A stretch of 64,000 nt of DNA from Notamacropus eugenii (GCF_028372415.1 NC_092875.1:339815123-339879122); one strand, 5' to 3'. Positions 23,098 to 33,710 are shown, counted from the first letter of the stretch. Notes: generated from the letters alone by a model not told the origin. Made by a program: numbers and translations.

Positions 23098-23219
23098 CCA
23101 GGCAGCCCTTTGATCTGGTTTGATGTCTCTTTCAGTTCTTCTTTCCAACCAAAAAGGCTTTTATCCTCTGAAACCTCCATCTTTCTGGTTCTCTCCACCC
23201 CACTGCCCCCCACCATTTT

Positions 23220-23365
23220 GTTCCTCTATCTCTATCTCTGTCTCTCTCAGCCTCTCTTGTCTCTCTCTCCCCCCTCTGTCTCTCCTTCTTTCTCTGTCTC
23301 TCTCATTGTCTGTGTGTGTGTGTGTGTGTGTTTCTCTCCCTATGTGTATATATGTCTCTCCCCCC
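23220..23365. repeat. (CT)n-rich tract with a (GT)n core
   Basis: CTCTGT-type pyrimidine tract with GT units at 23311-23331 and a further CTCTCCC end. Confidence 0.9.
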
Positions 23366-23539
23366 CTTCCCCTCCCTTTCTTCCTTGACATAATAAGGGC
23401 TGAGCAATTGCATTATTTTAATACTTTCATAGATTCAAGATCTCATTGATCCCTCTGCCCAGTGCAGATCACTATTTACCTAGGCTATCTCATTCTTGGT
23501 GATTCTTATCCTTATCCTCTCATGAATTCTTTTTGTTTT

Positions 23540-23762
23540 AATTAAATTGAATTTTTTTAAACAAAGATTTGCCTTCTCTCTCTAACCCATGCTTCTCCCC
23601 CAATGGAGAAAATAAGAAAAATAAAACTCCTGTTAGGAACATCTATAGTCAAGCAGAACATATTTCTGCATTGGCCATGTCTCCTCAAAACATGTCTCAG
23701 TCTGCACTCTGAGTCTATCATCTCTCTGTCAGGAGGTCCTTCTGTGACTGCGTCCATAGACA
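23540..23762 (-). mobile_element. Marsupial L1-like 3' region fragment
   Basis: On the minus strand it reads ATGTTTTGAGGAGACATGGC, CAATGCAGAAATATGTTC and TTTTCTCCATTGGGGGAG, like the 3' sequence that I associate with marsupial L1. Family name uncertain. Confidence 0.45.
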
Positions 23763-23774
23763 GCGTGTTTGCCC

Positions 23775-23961
23775 CAAGCATTCTTCACAGGGTCCGTGAA
23801 CTTGTCTTTAGAGAGAGAACAAATATTCAATATAATTTGTTTCCTTCATAGTCTTTGTATTTTATTTGATGTATTTAAGGATATCATTCTGAGAAGGGGT
23901 CCATAAGCTTTACTGGACTGCCTACAGATGCATGATTCACACCAAAGGTTAAGAATACCTG
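23775..23961 (+). mobile_element. hAT-like non-autonomous element, copy 2
   Basis: CACAGGGTCCGTGAACTTG, GTATTTTATTTGATGTATTT, TTCTGAGAAGGGGTCCATAA and the end GGTTAAGAATACCTG parallel copies 1, 3 and 4. Confidence 0.65.
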
Positions 23962-24479
23962 TCTATTCAATGCCCTGGAAACTCTCCATGAAGTCTTTTA
24001 CCATTGCTGGGTACATTCAGGCCTTCCAGCTGTTGTCTTTCTCTTTGGCTACAGAATGTGTCCTTGATAATGACTTTCACCACTTCTTATATGGAAGTCA
24101 TTGTTAGTAATGTGCTGCAGACAACTTACCCCTGCCTTGTATCTTTCCATTGACCTTAGGGTCACCTGCAATTCTGAATCTACTGAGATTGTTATGTTCA
24201 ATGTGTCTCAACCATATCTAGCAAGATGGGGAGAATATTGCTGTGAAAAGAGGTGAGGTTTTGCAAAAGTGAGCAACTTTCCTTGGTGACTAATGTGCAA
24301 ATAAATTGGCTTCACTGTTTAGAGTATACAGAAGTCTAGAGTAAAGGCATTTCTGAGGCAAGGTATAAGAAGATTCTTGGGATTATCCATTTTGAGAGCC
24401 ACCTGAGAAGGCTTTCTGGAGGAGGAGGAGGCTGACTGGTGTTAGGAATACATGTATAATGCCATTCCGGCTAGGACAT

Positions 24480-24985
24480 ACCATGAACTAGAAATCAACT
24501 GATTCCTCAGCACTCTAGGACACATCCTTTTGCATATACCCTTCCCCTCTGGTGAGGCTAATCTCACTACCCTCAGAAAGGTAATAGTCACTCTCACCTT
24601 TGTGCCTTTGCTCTCGCCATTTGTTTTCTGGCCTGGCATGCCTTTCTACCTCCTTACTGCCTAGACAAATCCTAGACATCCTTCAAGTTGCAGCCCATTT
24701 TCAACTGCTTCCATTAAACCCTCTCTGACCACTCCAAATCACATTGATCCCTCCTTTCTCTGACCTACTGCAGCACTTAACCTGAGTTGTGCAATCTTGG
24801 ATTTAATCAATCAGTCAGCAAGCATTTATTATAGACTTATTCTATACCAGGCACTGTGCTGATACATGGCTGTCTTAATATCATACTATATCTTCTGTCT
24901 TGCTGTTTTGTGTATAGAAGTTTTGCCTCCTTCATTAGTGGGAGTGTCTACTTTCAGAAGGCACACAGTGAGTCTTCCTCTGTTT
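24480..24985 (+). mobile_element. L2-type 3' fragment with nested MIR3
   Basis: CACCTTTGTGCCTTTGCTC, CATCCTTCAAGTTGCAGCC and CATTAAACCCTCTCTGACC are L2 3' sequence. AATCAATCAGTCAGCAAGCA at 24807 and ATACCAGGCACTGTGCTGAT at 24844 are a MIR3 head inside it. 23962-24479 is unassigned. Confidence 0.6.
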
Positions 24986-25179
24986 CTCCAAACTTGAGTA
25001 AGCACAGGCCTAACCACACAGGAGGTACTCAGTATAGGTTCTCGGGCTGACTCTTTACTGACTACTCACTTATGCATAGGATAGGAATAGTAGAGGCTAC
25101 TGAGGTAGATTGCCTTTGAGGGCTCTGCTCCCCTGGCCTGCATATGCTCACCTGGAAGATGACAAGCCAGGATCAGAAT

Positions 25180-25310
25180 GAAAAATGTGTATGAGCCCAC
25201 ATATTAAGTCAGTTGACATAACGTATGCAAACAGTGCAATCTTCCCATTTCCTCCTTAATGCAAATGCTTGTATAAACCTACCATTAGAGTACATTGGCA
25301 TGCCTCATGC
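25180..25310. promoter_or_regulatory. Candidate conserved noncoding island with octamer words
   Basis: Contains TATGCAAAC and ATGCAAAT (25260-25267) about 35 bases apart, with AATGCTTGTATAAACC and CATTGGCATGCC. Not repetitive, no ORF. Confidence 0.25.
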
Positions 25311-25735
25311 CTTCCCTCCCCAGTGCCAGAAAGTGGCTGCCTAGAAGCTGTGACCATCAAGACCCTTTACCTGGCCATTCGGCAACCTAGTCATTGGGAG
25401 CAAATCAGATTATAAGGGAGATCAATAGCCACTAACTCCTGTAAGTCCATCCCCTCCCATTCTCCTTCCTCCCTATAGTGGGGTCAATACAGGCCCAGGA
25501 GCTACTACGTGCATGAACTTCGGGCTACAAGAGCACCCCCAGGGCAGGGACCCCAGAGCAGGGACTCCCAGAAATCCCCTTTCTGGTACCAGCCCTTTCT
25601 CCTTCATTTGTGGTCCCCTGACCTCCCAGAGAGATAAGAGCTGACTTCCCACTATGCCTGATCAATGAGAAAAGCTGGGACCATGAAAAAGCTAAACATT
25701 CAATCAATAATAATAGCAGGTCTATTATGTTATTA
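25311..25735. other. Single-copy intronic sequence
   Basis: No repeat or exon recognised. Confidence 0.5.
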
Positions 25736-25739
25736 TGTA

Positions 25740-25802
25740 ATATATGAATGAATAAAGAAGCATTTATTAACTGCCTGCTATTTATCAGATACTGTACTCA
25801 TT
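25740..25802 (+). mobile_element. MIR3 head fragment
   Basis: AAGCATTTATTAACTGCCTG with ATCAGATACTGTACTCA. Confidence 0.6.
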
Positions 25803-25814
25803 ATAATTGTGATG

Positions 25815-26042
25815 AAAGTTAGTAGAGCAGAGTGAATAGACGCCTGGCCTCCGACATAGGATGACCTCAATTTAATTCTTACCCCTCATGCAGACTGGCA
25901 TTATGAGCCTTGAAAGCCACGTAACATCTGTTGGTGCCCAGGCAACTCTCAAAGACCATAAGCTGCAGCCTAAGTATTGCTCTGCATTGGGAGAAGGAGT
26001 TTCTCATTGGCAGCCTCTAATTGGATGAAATCACAAGTCTGG
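25815..26042 (+). mobile_element. Marsupial SINE of the CCAGGCAACTCTC type
   Basis: A GTGCCCAGGCAACTCTCAAA core, CTCTGCATTGGGAGAAGGAG and a GAAATCACAAGTCTGG end. The copy at 50080-50300 has the same layout. Confidence 0.65.
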
Positions 26043-26044
26043 TT

Positions 26045-26275
26045 AAAATGATGATGATGATGATGATATTTTTATAGCACTTTTGAAATTTACACCTAGT
26101 GCTTTTCTCACAACATCACTGGGAGGCAGATGGAGCAGGTACCATTTTCATGGGTAAGGAACCTGAGGTTCAGAGAAGTTATATGACTCATCCATAATCA
26201 CACTGCAAAGAAGTGTTGGAGGGAGAATTTGAATTCAGGTCTTCTGAATGTCCAACCCTCTTTCTACTACACCTT
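26045..26275 (+). mobile_element. MIR-type SINE
   Basis: ATGATGATATTTTTATAGCA, then GGTTCAGAGAAGTTATATG and CAGGTCTTCTGAATGTCC. Confidence 0.7.
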
Positions 26276-26650
26276 TCGCCTCCTTCTATTCTCTAAGAGA
26301 ATAAATTCTACTTGCCAAGTAACAGCATTTGGCCCAGAAAGGGAACTTAATTTTTTAGAAATCCCTAAGTAAATATCTGGACAATATCAATTGTTTTCAA
26401 AACCTGAGCCAGCTGTGAGACCAAGAATCTATCTTCCAGGAGTCTGCCTGGGAGTCCACACAGGAGGAAAAGCTGACTTCTGGATGTGACTTGAATTCAT
26501 CCCCTTTTCTTTGTCCCTAGCTCTTCCCCCAACCTTTTAACCTATTGCAGTGCCTAAGATTAAACCATTAGAGGCCCATTCCTTTGGATCAATGTATTGA
26601 AGGTCTCAGCTAAAATGGAAATGCTCCTAAGAAAAGTCATTCATAAAATC

Positions 26651-26867
26651 CAGGTTGCTTAAGCTGCAGTCCATGGATGCCCCAAATGATCTGCAGATGG
26701 CAAAGAAATTGGATGGCAAAAAAAGGAAACCTTTCTTTTCACTAACTTCACCTGAAATTGAGTATTTTTTCCAAATATTTAAAAACATTATTCTGAGGAG
26801 GTAGCCATAGGTTTCATCAGGCTGCCAAAGGGGTCCATGAGACAAAATATCAGTTTAAAAAACCCTG
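26651..26867 (+). mobile_element. hAT-like non-autonomous element, copy 3
   Basis: CAGGTTGCTTAAGCTGCAGT start, TTTAAAAACATTATTCTGAG, GGGGTCCATGAGACAAAATA and the AAACCCTG end. 26276-26650 has no recognised feature. Confidence 0.6.
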
Positions 26868-26984
26868 CCTTAAACCTTCATCTTTTAATTAGCCGACACA
26901 TTACCAGAGAGAAATGAAAGATGTTTTAAATCCTAGGATAATGCAATTATGATCCCAAGGGGACCCACTATAGTAAGAGGCAGA

Positions 26985-27310
26985 GTCAGGTAGCTCAAGG
27001 TGCACTGTACTTGGAATGAGAGGGGGAAGGTTTGGGTGACCTAGAGCAGAGGTGGTGAACTTTGGCCTTGAGGCCACATGTGGCCCTCTAGGTCCTCAAG
27101 AGGGGCCCTTTGACTGAATCTAAACTTCACAGAACAAATCCCCTTAATAAAAGGATTTATACTGTAAGATTTGGACTCATTCAAAAGGCTGCACCCAGGC
27201 ACCTAGAAGGCCACAGGTTCTCCATCCCTGCAAGTCACTAAGACTTAATTTTCTCATCTGTAAAATGATCTTAATGATTCTTGCCCAAATTACCTTCCAA
27301 GATTGTCAGA
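26985..27310 (+). mobile_element. tRNA-derived SINE split by a DNA element
   Basis: The left half ends at GGGTGACCTAGAG (27056) and the right half resumes with CAAGTCACTAAGACTTAATT at 27231, a continuous SINE core if the 174-bp insert is removed. Confidence 0.65.
27057..27230 (+). mobile_element. Short inverted-repeat DNA element (hAT-like), copy A
   Basis: Starts CAGAGGTGGTGAACTTTGGC and ends CACAGGTTCTCCATCCCTG, imperfect inverted ends. The centre AACTTCACAGAACAAATCC, CTTAATAAAAGGATTTAT is shared with 29493-29692. No clear 8-bp target duplication remains. Confidence 0.7.
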
Positions 27311-27689
27311 AAAAAAAGTCTTCATAAACATTAAGTTGCTATATGATTTAGCATAATTAATTATTTAAAGACCAGTGAAGGGTGAGGAGGGAAGGGAGAG
27401 GAGTTCCTCCATAGAAGGGACCTCAATCGTCTCTACCTGTGGCTAGTCACAACCCAGCTGGCCTCTTCTGGCTCTTGGAGGTAGTGAGTTAAAATCCTCC
27501 ATCATGCCTCTTCTGAGGGAAGAGTAGATCCTTCACTGGGTACTGGAATATGGCCCAAGTTGGGAAGAGGAATTATGAGTGGGTTGGCTGGATGGGAACA
27601 GACACCCTCACTCACATAAGCACAAAGCTTTTGTCCAAACTGACTCTGAAGGTTGTTTTTCCAAGACAGAGGTGGGAGGTGGGTAAACA

Positions 27690-27805
27690 CCTCAGATCAC
27701 AGATTCATAGAGATCTAGTCTAACGCTTTCATTTTGCAGATGGGGAAATTGAGGCTCAGAGTAGTGAAGGGACTTTGCTTAAGATTTCATGTGCTTAGGA
27801 TCCTT
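27690..27805 (+). mobile_element. MIR-type SINE fragment
   Basis: CATTTTGCAGATGGGGAAAT then TGAGGCTCAGAGTAGTGAAG. 27311-27689 is unassigned. Confidence 0.65.
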
Positions 27806-27944
27806 GCCCTACTAGAGCAATCTCACTCATGCTAACACATATTTGTCCCATCCCTTCTCATTCCTGCTTCTGTAACTCTGTTGTTGTTATGCCTATGCAA
27901 AGTACACAAGACTGCAGGTTCAAATCCTCCCTCCTTTAAGGTGT

Positions 27945-28110
27945 TATTTGTCCTTCATTCTTGAAGAGGACCATGATACCAGGGAGGTGATACTAGGACA
28001 TGCAGGTAGATTAGATTTAAGTGAGGGAGGGCTGTGCAAAGTCACCAGCCTCACTTTCTCCTCCTAAGCCATCCAGTGGTCAGATATGGATCAGGAGATA
28101 GCCCTGTACC
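27945..28110 (+). mobile_element. Marsupial SINE of the AGAGGACCATGACATCAG type
   Basis: CATTCTTGAAGAGGACCATG, GTGAGGGAGGGCTGTGCAAA and CTCACTTTCTCCTCCTAAGC. Confidence 0.75.
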
Positions 28111-28111
28111 T

Positions 28112-28330
28112 TCTTCATGAAGCCTTCCTGACTACCCCAGTCCAAACTAATCTCCCTCTTCTCTGTCTTCTGACACTTGAGGCTAGTAGCTGATCTTACA
28201 CCATGCTCTATGATTCTTTCCCTGTTTCAGGTGTGTGAATTTTGTATCCTAACCAGAGAGTTCTGTCTCCCCAACCATTTAGCTCAGAGCAGGACTGAGA
28301 ATTGGGGGCACATACATGGATGAGAACAAA
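28112..28330 (+). mobile_element. L2-type 3' end
   Basis: CTTCATGAAGCCTTCCTGAC, then CTAATCTCCCTCTTCTCTG and an end with CAACCATTTAGCTCAGAGCA. Confidence 0.6.
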
Positions 28331-28339
28331 CTCATTCCT

Positions 28340-28500
28340 TAGTGAGGCAGCTAGGTAGGCTACTGGACCTGAATTTAAACAAGACCTCAGGTCACTTAAC
28401 TTCCTTGGGTCTCATTTTCCTCATCTGTAAAATAAGGAAAATGGACTTCATGGCCCCTGACATACCTTCCAGCTCTAAATCTATGATCCTATTAATAGAA
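28340..28500 (+). mobile_element. tRNA-derived SINE
   Basis: GAGGCAGCTAGGTAGGCTAC head, GGTCACTTAACTTCCTTGGG and CATCTGTAAAATAAGG. Confidence 0.75.
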
Positions 28501-28618
28501 ATTATGAGTTTGACGCTGGAGCACAGATGGAGAATGAGGAGCAGAAGTGACCCGAGGCCTATGAACTGACCTTTCAGGGATGGGGGGCTGCCGGATCACA
28601 TTCTGTAACCCCCATCAA

Positions 28619-28700
<82 letters not shown>

Positions 28701-28710
28701 TCCCCCCCCA
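28619..28710. repeat. (TC)n microsatellite
   Basis: About 90 bp of nearly pure TC ending in a C run; a mirror-symmetric pyrimidine tract. Confidence 0.95.
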
Positions 28711-28794
28711 ACTGTCTCCTCCTTTTGTCTCTCCCTGTTTCCTATCTGTCTCCCCACCTCAAACCCAGCATTTTCTTCTATCTCCTTCCTTGCC

Positions 28795-28990
28795 CACTAG
28801 GATACATTGGCCTAAGCTACCCAGTGGCCTTGCTTGCTGCAATATTATTATGGCTTACAGGGATTTATGAGGACGCCTTGTCAATTCCTGCAGACTGCCC
28901 CATGCTGTGAGTTATGCAATAGGCCATTGCCTTAATTAAGACAAACGGCCTTTACTAGATCTGTCCCAGGGAAAAATTACTCCCTGGGCT
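28795..28990. promoter_or_regulatory. Candidate conserved noncoding element
   Basis: Non-repetitive island between a microsatellite and ordinary intron. It has GCAATATTATTATGG, CCTTAATTAAGACAAACGG and GGGATTTATGAGGAC, rich in homeodomain-type cores. An open frame crosses it (28725-28910) but without family resemblance or splice context. Confidence 0.3.
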
Positions 28991-29149
28991 CCCTCTTTGT
29001 AGCCGAGGCATGACAAATGCCTACCCAGGCAGGTGTGGTATAGTCCTTGTCCCTGACTCACACAGCCTCCACCTCATCAAGAGCCTGTCCCTTCGTTCCC
29101 AGGCCAAGCCCCAGCCCTAACATTCATAGAGGTCCTGGCTTCACCAGTA

Positions 29150-29365
29150 GGACCTAGGCAGTGTGCTATAATGGACAGTACACAGGCTGAGAGTTAGGAG
29201 TCCTTTTTCAAACCCTGCCTCTGTCTCTCTCAACCTGATTTCTTATTCGTAAAATAGAACTAATACCTGCAGTACCTGCCTCACAGGGATGTTGTAAAAC
29301 TCCAAGAGAATACAAGTAAGGCACATTGTACACTCTAAAGCACTATACAAATGCCAGTTATTATC
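29150..29365 (+). mobile_element. MIR-type SINE
   Basis: GTGTGCTATAATGGACAGTA, CTCACAGGGATGTTGTAAAA and TATACAAATGCCAGTTATTA in order. Confidence 0.7.
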
Positions 29366-29740
29366 CAGTTATTATCTGGAGTTAGAGGACCCAGGTTAAA
29401 ATCCTGCTTCTCCCCACAACCTTTTACCCCAAAGTCCCCCAAAAGGTGACTGTGGTCAGTCATTCGACTTCATAGGGGAATTTAGACTGGACCAGAGATG
29501 AGATACCTGGGGCCTTGAGACCTCATATGGCCCTCTAGGTCCTCAAATGTAGCCCTTTGACAGAATCTAAACTTCACAGAAGTCCCCTTAATAAAAGGAT
29601 TTGTTGTGCAAAACGTGGACTCAGACAAAAGATGGCATCCAAGGACCTAGAAGGCCACATGGGGCTCTGAGGCCACAGATTCCCCACCCGTGGACTAGAT
29701 AATCCCAGACTTTCCTTTCTACTCTAATGTTTTCAGCACC
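29366..29740 (+). mobile_element. Marsupial SINE split by a DNA element
   Basis: The SINE body reaches AGACTGGAC at 29492 and resumes at 29693 with GACTAGATAATCCCAGAC, matching the usual GGACTAGATGA end of such SINEs. Confidence 0.55.
29493..29692 (+). mobile_element. Short inverted-repeat DNA element (hAT-like), copy B
   Basis: Starts CAGAGATGAGATACCTGGGG and ends CACAGATTCCCCACCCGTG. Both ends carry the GGCC...CTAGG words in inverted order. Flanked by GACTGGAC (29485-29492) and GACTAGAT (29693-29700), a 6-of-8 match expected of an aged 8-bp duplication. Confidence 0.75.
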
Positions 29741-30500
29741 CTCAGCCAGACCTTAGAGAAGGCTGAGGAGATAGCCACATCCTCGGAGGTGATTGTTTTA
29801 GTGCTTTCAGAAAGTCCTCCCTCCTCCCACTTGCTTGTCAGTGTTGAAAATTCTTGTCATGGGATACAACTCATCATTCCCCAGTGAGAGATCAGGCCAA
29901 AGTACAAACTTCCCCAGCTGAGCAAATGCAGTGACCCACATTAGTGCTTTTCTAGACTGGACCTGTGACATCTTTGGTACATGGAACTCCCAGTGAGGAA
30001 ATTCTCCAGTCTACCAGAGCAGTTCAGGGATGACTCTGCAACTTAGAGTCCCAGGCATGGAAGGGTTAAAAGACCCACCAAGCATGGAGGAGCCTGGATG
30101 AGTCAGAAGTAGGACTTTGAAATCTAGGTTTTCTGGTTCTGAAGTGGGCTTGCTATCAATATATAGAAGTGCATGAAGCAGTCTAGGGAACTTGACAAGA
30201 TGTTCTTATAATCTACATTATACTGAGGTGTAAATGACTGATGTCAGAATGTTTCCAAAGAGTAGGATGCTTGATGTAAGGATGGAGGTACCACAGAGAA
30301 ATGAAGGGGGGCTGGATCACTACAAGCAAATTTCACTTCAAAATATTGCTGTGGGGGTCTCTTTCAACCACATGGAGCCAGTCACCTCTTCATTCTCCCC
30401 TACCTTAGGAGGGAGAAGATATTTCCAATTTAGCAAATGATCCCTTAAACAGAGAATTAATAAGGGTTCTAGAATTTTAGAAGGTGTTTATGCAAATTTC
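29741..30500. other. Single-copy intronic sequence
   Basis: No repeat, exon or RNA gene recognised. Confidence 0.5.
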
Positions 30501-30501
30501 A

Positions 30502-30552
<51 letters not shown>
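30502..30552. repeat. (CA)n microsatellite
   Basis: About 50 bp with one A insertion. Confidence 0.95.
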
Positions 30553-30553
<1 letters not shown>

Positions 30554-30859
30554 CCTCCATACCTAGATAAGTGTCCATCCTAATCAGGAGTCTATCCCAG
30601 CTCAATTTGTCAGTGATTTCCCCACCACCACTCCTCATCCTACACTTGGGAGAATGGGAATCCTGAGTACCTAGTGTTCCCTGAGGAAAGACAGACCTTC
30701 CAATAGCAAGAGGGGAGCATGGCCAAAGACTGGGGGTGAAGTTGTACTTGCCATCCTCTCTCACATTTTCTTCCTATTGAAGAAGAGATAGGAGAGAATA
30801 GTCTAGCTACTTCTCAGTTATCTGTGCTGGTGGATGGGAACAACAACACCGATAATTGC

Positions 30860-31005
30860 AATGGTGGATTTTTTTTAATAGCCAAAAGCAAATAATCACA
30901 AAGAAAAGAAAATCCAAATGCTGGTTCCATTTGAGCTTTATAACGTCTGTCTTTCAGTTCATTTCAATGAATTAACTGTTCTTAAATATCAGAGCCCAGG
31001 CTGCC
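30860..31005. promoter_or_regulatory. Candidate conserved noncoding island
   Basis: AAAGCAAATAATCACAAAG, CATTTGAGCTTTATAACGTC and TTTCAATGAATTAACTG; A/T-rich, complex, not repeat-like. Confidence 0.25.
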
Positions 31006-31529
31006 TTAGAGGAGACCCTTCCTGACAGGAGCAGAAGAGCTCCCCAAAGGTACAGCTGAGGCTCCCAGCTTTCCCTATTACTGTTGGCTTCCAATAGTTC
31101 AGGGTTCTGCCCTGTGCTCTGTCCTCAGGGAATGGAATCCCCTTTCCCCTGTCTTTCTGTCCTGGAGTGCTTCTATCAGCTGGAACAATAGAAGCTCCCA
31201 TAATTCCAGCATGAGAAAAGACTAAACCCCCAGACTCCATCCCATGATGTATCACAAGACCAAAGAATAAGACAAAGTCCAGCTGTGTCCAACTCAGAAA
31301 TCCCATCTCAGCTGTAACCAAGGTGGGGGTGACTGGGATGTTGCCCAGAGTGCCAAAATTTAGAAGGTACTGACCACACTTGTAGTCCTTTGTCAGTATA
31401 GAAAGTTTTCAGTGTCCTGGGTACTCTTTCTTCCCTGCACATACCTTAAAAATGGAATGAACCCCGAATGATCTCCTCAGCTAATTCCCAGTCCACCCCC
31501 CAGGCTAGCAGCCTACCCATACACATACA
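31006..31529. other. Single-copy intronic sequence
   Basis: No recognised repeat or exon. The minus-strand open frame at 30989-31321 has no recognisable domain. Confidence 0.5.
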
Positions 31530-31812
31530 AGAACAGAAGAGAGGGAAAATACATTTAGTAGGCTCCTAACTATGTGCCAGGTACTAAACACTTTACAAAT
31601 ATAGTTTATTCAATCCTTACAACAATCCTAGAAAGTTGGTAATGCTGTGATCCTCATTTTACAGTAAAGGAAACTGAGGTAGACAGAGGTTAAATGATTT
31701 GACCAGGAACATTCAACTAGCATGTATCTGACACAGGATTTGCATTCAAGTCTTCCTAACTCTAGGCTCAGCACACTGTTCACTATACCACCAGCTGCCT
31801 CCCCATAGTTCA
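31530..31812 (+). mobile_element. MIR3-type marsupial SINE
   Basis: CTATGTGCCAGGTACTAAAC, AGTAAAGGAAACTGAGGTAG and an ACCACCAGCTGCCTCC end. 31813-32305 is unassigned. Confidence 0.75.
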
Positions 31813-32309
31813 TGTCCCTCTCCCTGGAAGCAAAAATTCCTAGATCCAGCTCTTTCCTGAAGTCAAGAAACCTCTGTACAATCACTAACTCCTACCCCAG
31901 TCCTCCATTATTTGTGGCCTTCTCTGCTGAGATTCTCTGAGAAGGCTAGATTCTCTGTCCTCTTCCTCTAGATCATCAGCCATCCCTGAGCATCTTCTTT
32001 CCCTCAAGAAGCAGTCAGTGGCTTTGTTCCCTTAGCCTTAGCTCTATCCCAAGTTGAGTCCCTGTTGAGCCTGATTTGCTGGCTCTCCAAGCTTAGGGTT
32101 TCTCAGGTCTCTAAATCCCATAGGGCTAAAAAAAACCAACCTATTTCCTGCAATCATCCCCAGCTTTCCTCCTGAGTGCCTGGATTCCCTCTGCTCTCAG
32201 TTTCCCCTTTGCTCCCCAGGCCTCTTGCTCTCTATCCTCCTCCTAGGATCTCACCCCTGCCTCCCTCTCTCCCTGAAAGCACAGCAGCTGGAGGGGAGAA
32301 AACAGTAAA

Positions 32310-32525
32310 AGTCTATTGCAGCTATAAAAGGCATTAACCATCTGAGCACTCGTCCCCATCAGGAGGAACAGCCCATTCATACTTTAACAGGAAATATTGT
32401 TTAATGCCCATGGTAATGAGCGAATCAAATTTTGAAAATTAAACCCGAAATTGAGCATTAGAGCTGGGGCACCAGCATTTGGCAAACCAACTGGCAATGC
32501 CGCTGCCCACCCACAGCTCCCCACC
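32310..32525. promoter_or_regulatory. Candidate conserved noncoding element
   Basis: ATGCCCATGGTAATGAGCG, AATCAAATTTTGAAAATTAA and CATTAACCATCTGAGCAC in complex, unrepeated sequence. It includes CTATAAAAGG near 32323, a TATA-like word without other promoter signs. Confidence 0.3.
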
Positions 32526-32707
32526 CCCTTTCCCCGCCCCAGGGCTTGTCTAGGCCCATAGTCCAGCCACGCAGATACTTCCTACATGCTGTGATGAGAA
32601 AGGCCATGGAAGACTCCCAGACAAAAATACTTCTGCCTACATCAAACCTGACATGATGCCTGAAATTCGACCATTAGTATCTCCTTTCTTTGAGTCTGTC
32701 ATTGCTT

Positions 32708-32722
32708 CCTCTCTCTCTCTCG

Positions 32723-32753
<31 letters not shown>

Positions 32754-32757
32754 ACTG
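32708..32757. repeat. (CT)n microsatellite with CGCT interruptions
   Basis: About 50 bp. 32758-33080 is unassigned. Confidence 0.9.
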
Positions 32758-33084
32758 GCTAGCTATTTTACAGGTAACTCCGTCTATGAAGGGGAGTGAA
32801 TGAATTAGACAGATTTTCTCTATGACAAAAAAGAAAAAAATAGTATAAGGGCTCTAGGTACCTGTGAAGAAAGAAGGGAAGAGGCTTTGGAAAACCTGAG
32901 AGGAAGAAAAGGGATAAAAAAAGGAGGAATGCACAGGGCAAAAGTACCAAAGACATGCTTCACCAATTAAGTCTTAAAATTTCCTTTTCTGTAAAACAGG
33001 CCCTTTCCCCATGCAGTCAGATCCAAAGTCAGAGGTGGGAGGGGATCACCTTTGACCAGAATCCAATTCACCCAAACTCTTAGT

Positions 33085-33335
33085 TAAACAGAAAAATGTT
33101 ATCAGAGTTGGATGGACCTCAGAGGTAATCTGCCAACTCAGACTTGCCCTCCATCAAGAATCAAGCCTCCACATGAAAACCTCCAACCAGGGGAATGCAG
33201 GTATATATAACATATCACATTACACATTTCTCTGATGGCATGGTCTTCTTCAGCAATGAAGGGCAAACACATACATACACATTACACATAAGTGTTAGGA
33301 AGTTTTTCTTAGTTTTCTCCTCCAAAGTGTATGTA
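33085..33335 (-). mobile_element. CR1/L3-like 3' fragment with SINE piece
   Basis: GAGTTGGATGGACCTCAGAG is the reverse of the CR1 3' end. 33212-33275 (CTCTGATGGCATGGTCTTC) is a minus-strand fragment of the SINE seen at 20620. AGTGTTAGGAAGTTTTTCTT after it fits CR1 again. Confidence 0.45.
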
Positions 33336-33429
33336 CCCTGGCACATAAATCAGCTGCGAGGCTTCTAAAAAGGTGGTAGCCATCCAACTGCCACTGACAA
33401 GGAACACTCACTCTTAAAAAGAAAAATTT

Positions 33430-33685
33430 GGGGGATTATTAATATTATGATTAATCCTCATCATCATCATAAATAATCTCTTACCTATGTAGAGCACTTT
33501 ATAGTTCTTCAGTATATTTTCATATCCATTAATTTGTCTGATCTCACAAAATTCCTCCTGAGACGGTTAGCACAGATGTTCATTTTATAGATGACAAAGC
33601 GGAGGCCTAGGGGCTAAGTAACTCACCCAAAATACACAGAAAATCAGAAGCATCCGCTATGCTAGAACTCAGGTCTTCTGCTGAT
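33430..33685 (+). mobile_element. MIR-type SINE
   Basis: AGAGCACTTTATAGTTCTTC, CATTTTATAGATGACAAAGC and CTAGAACTCAGGTCTTCTGC. Confidence 0.7.
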
Positions 33686-33710
33686 GCCAACTCCTCCTCC
33701 TCTTTCTACT

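Noticed and set aside
22767-23388. Overlapping open frames with Cys-Val and Thr-His runs
   Set aside because: They are translations of CA/GT and CT microsatellites.
32323-32332. TATA-like CTATAAAAGG as a promoter
   Set aside because: A lone word with no initiator, CpG island or first exon nearby; kept only as part of a noncoding island.
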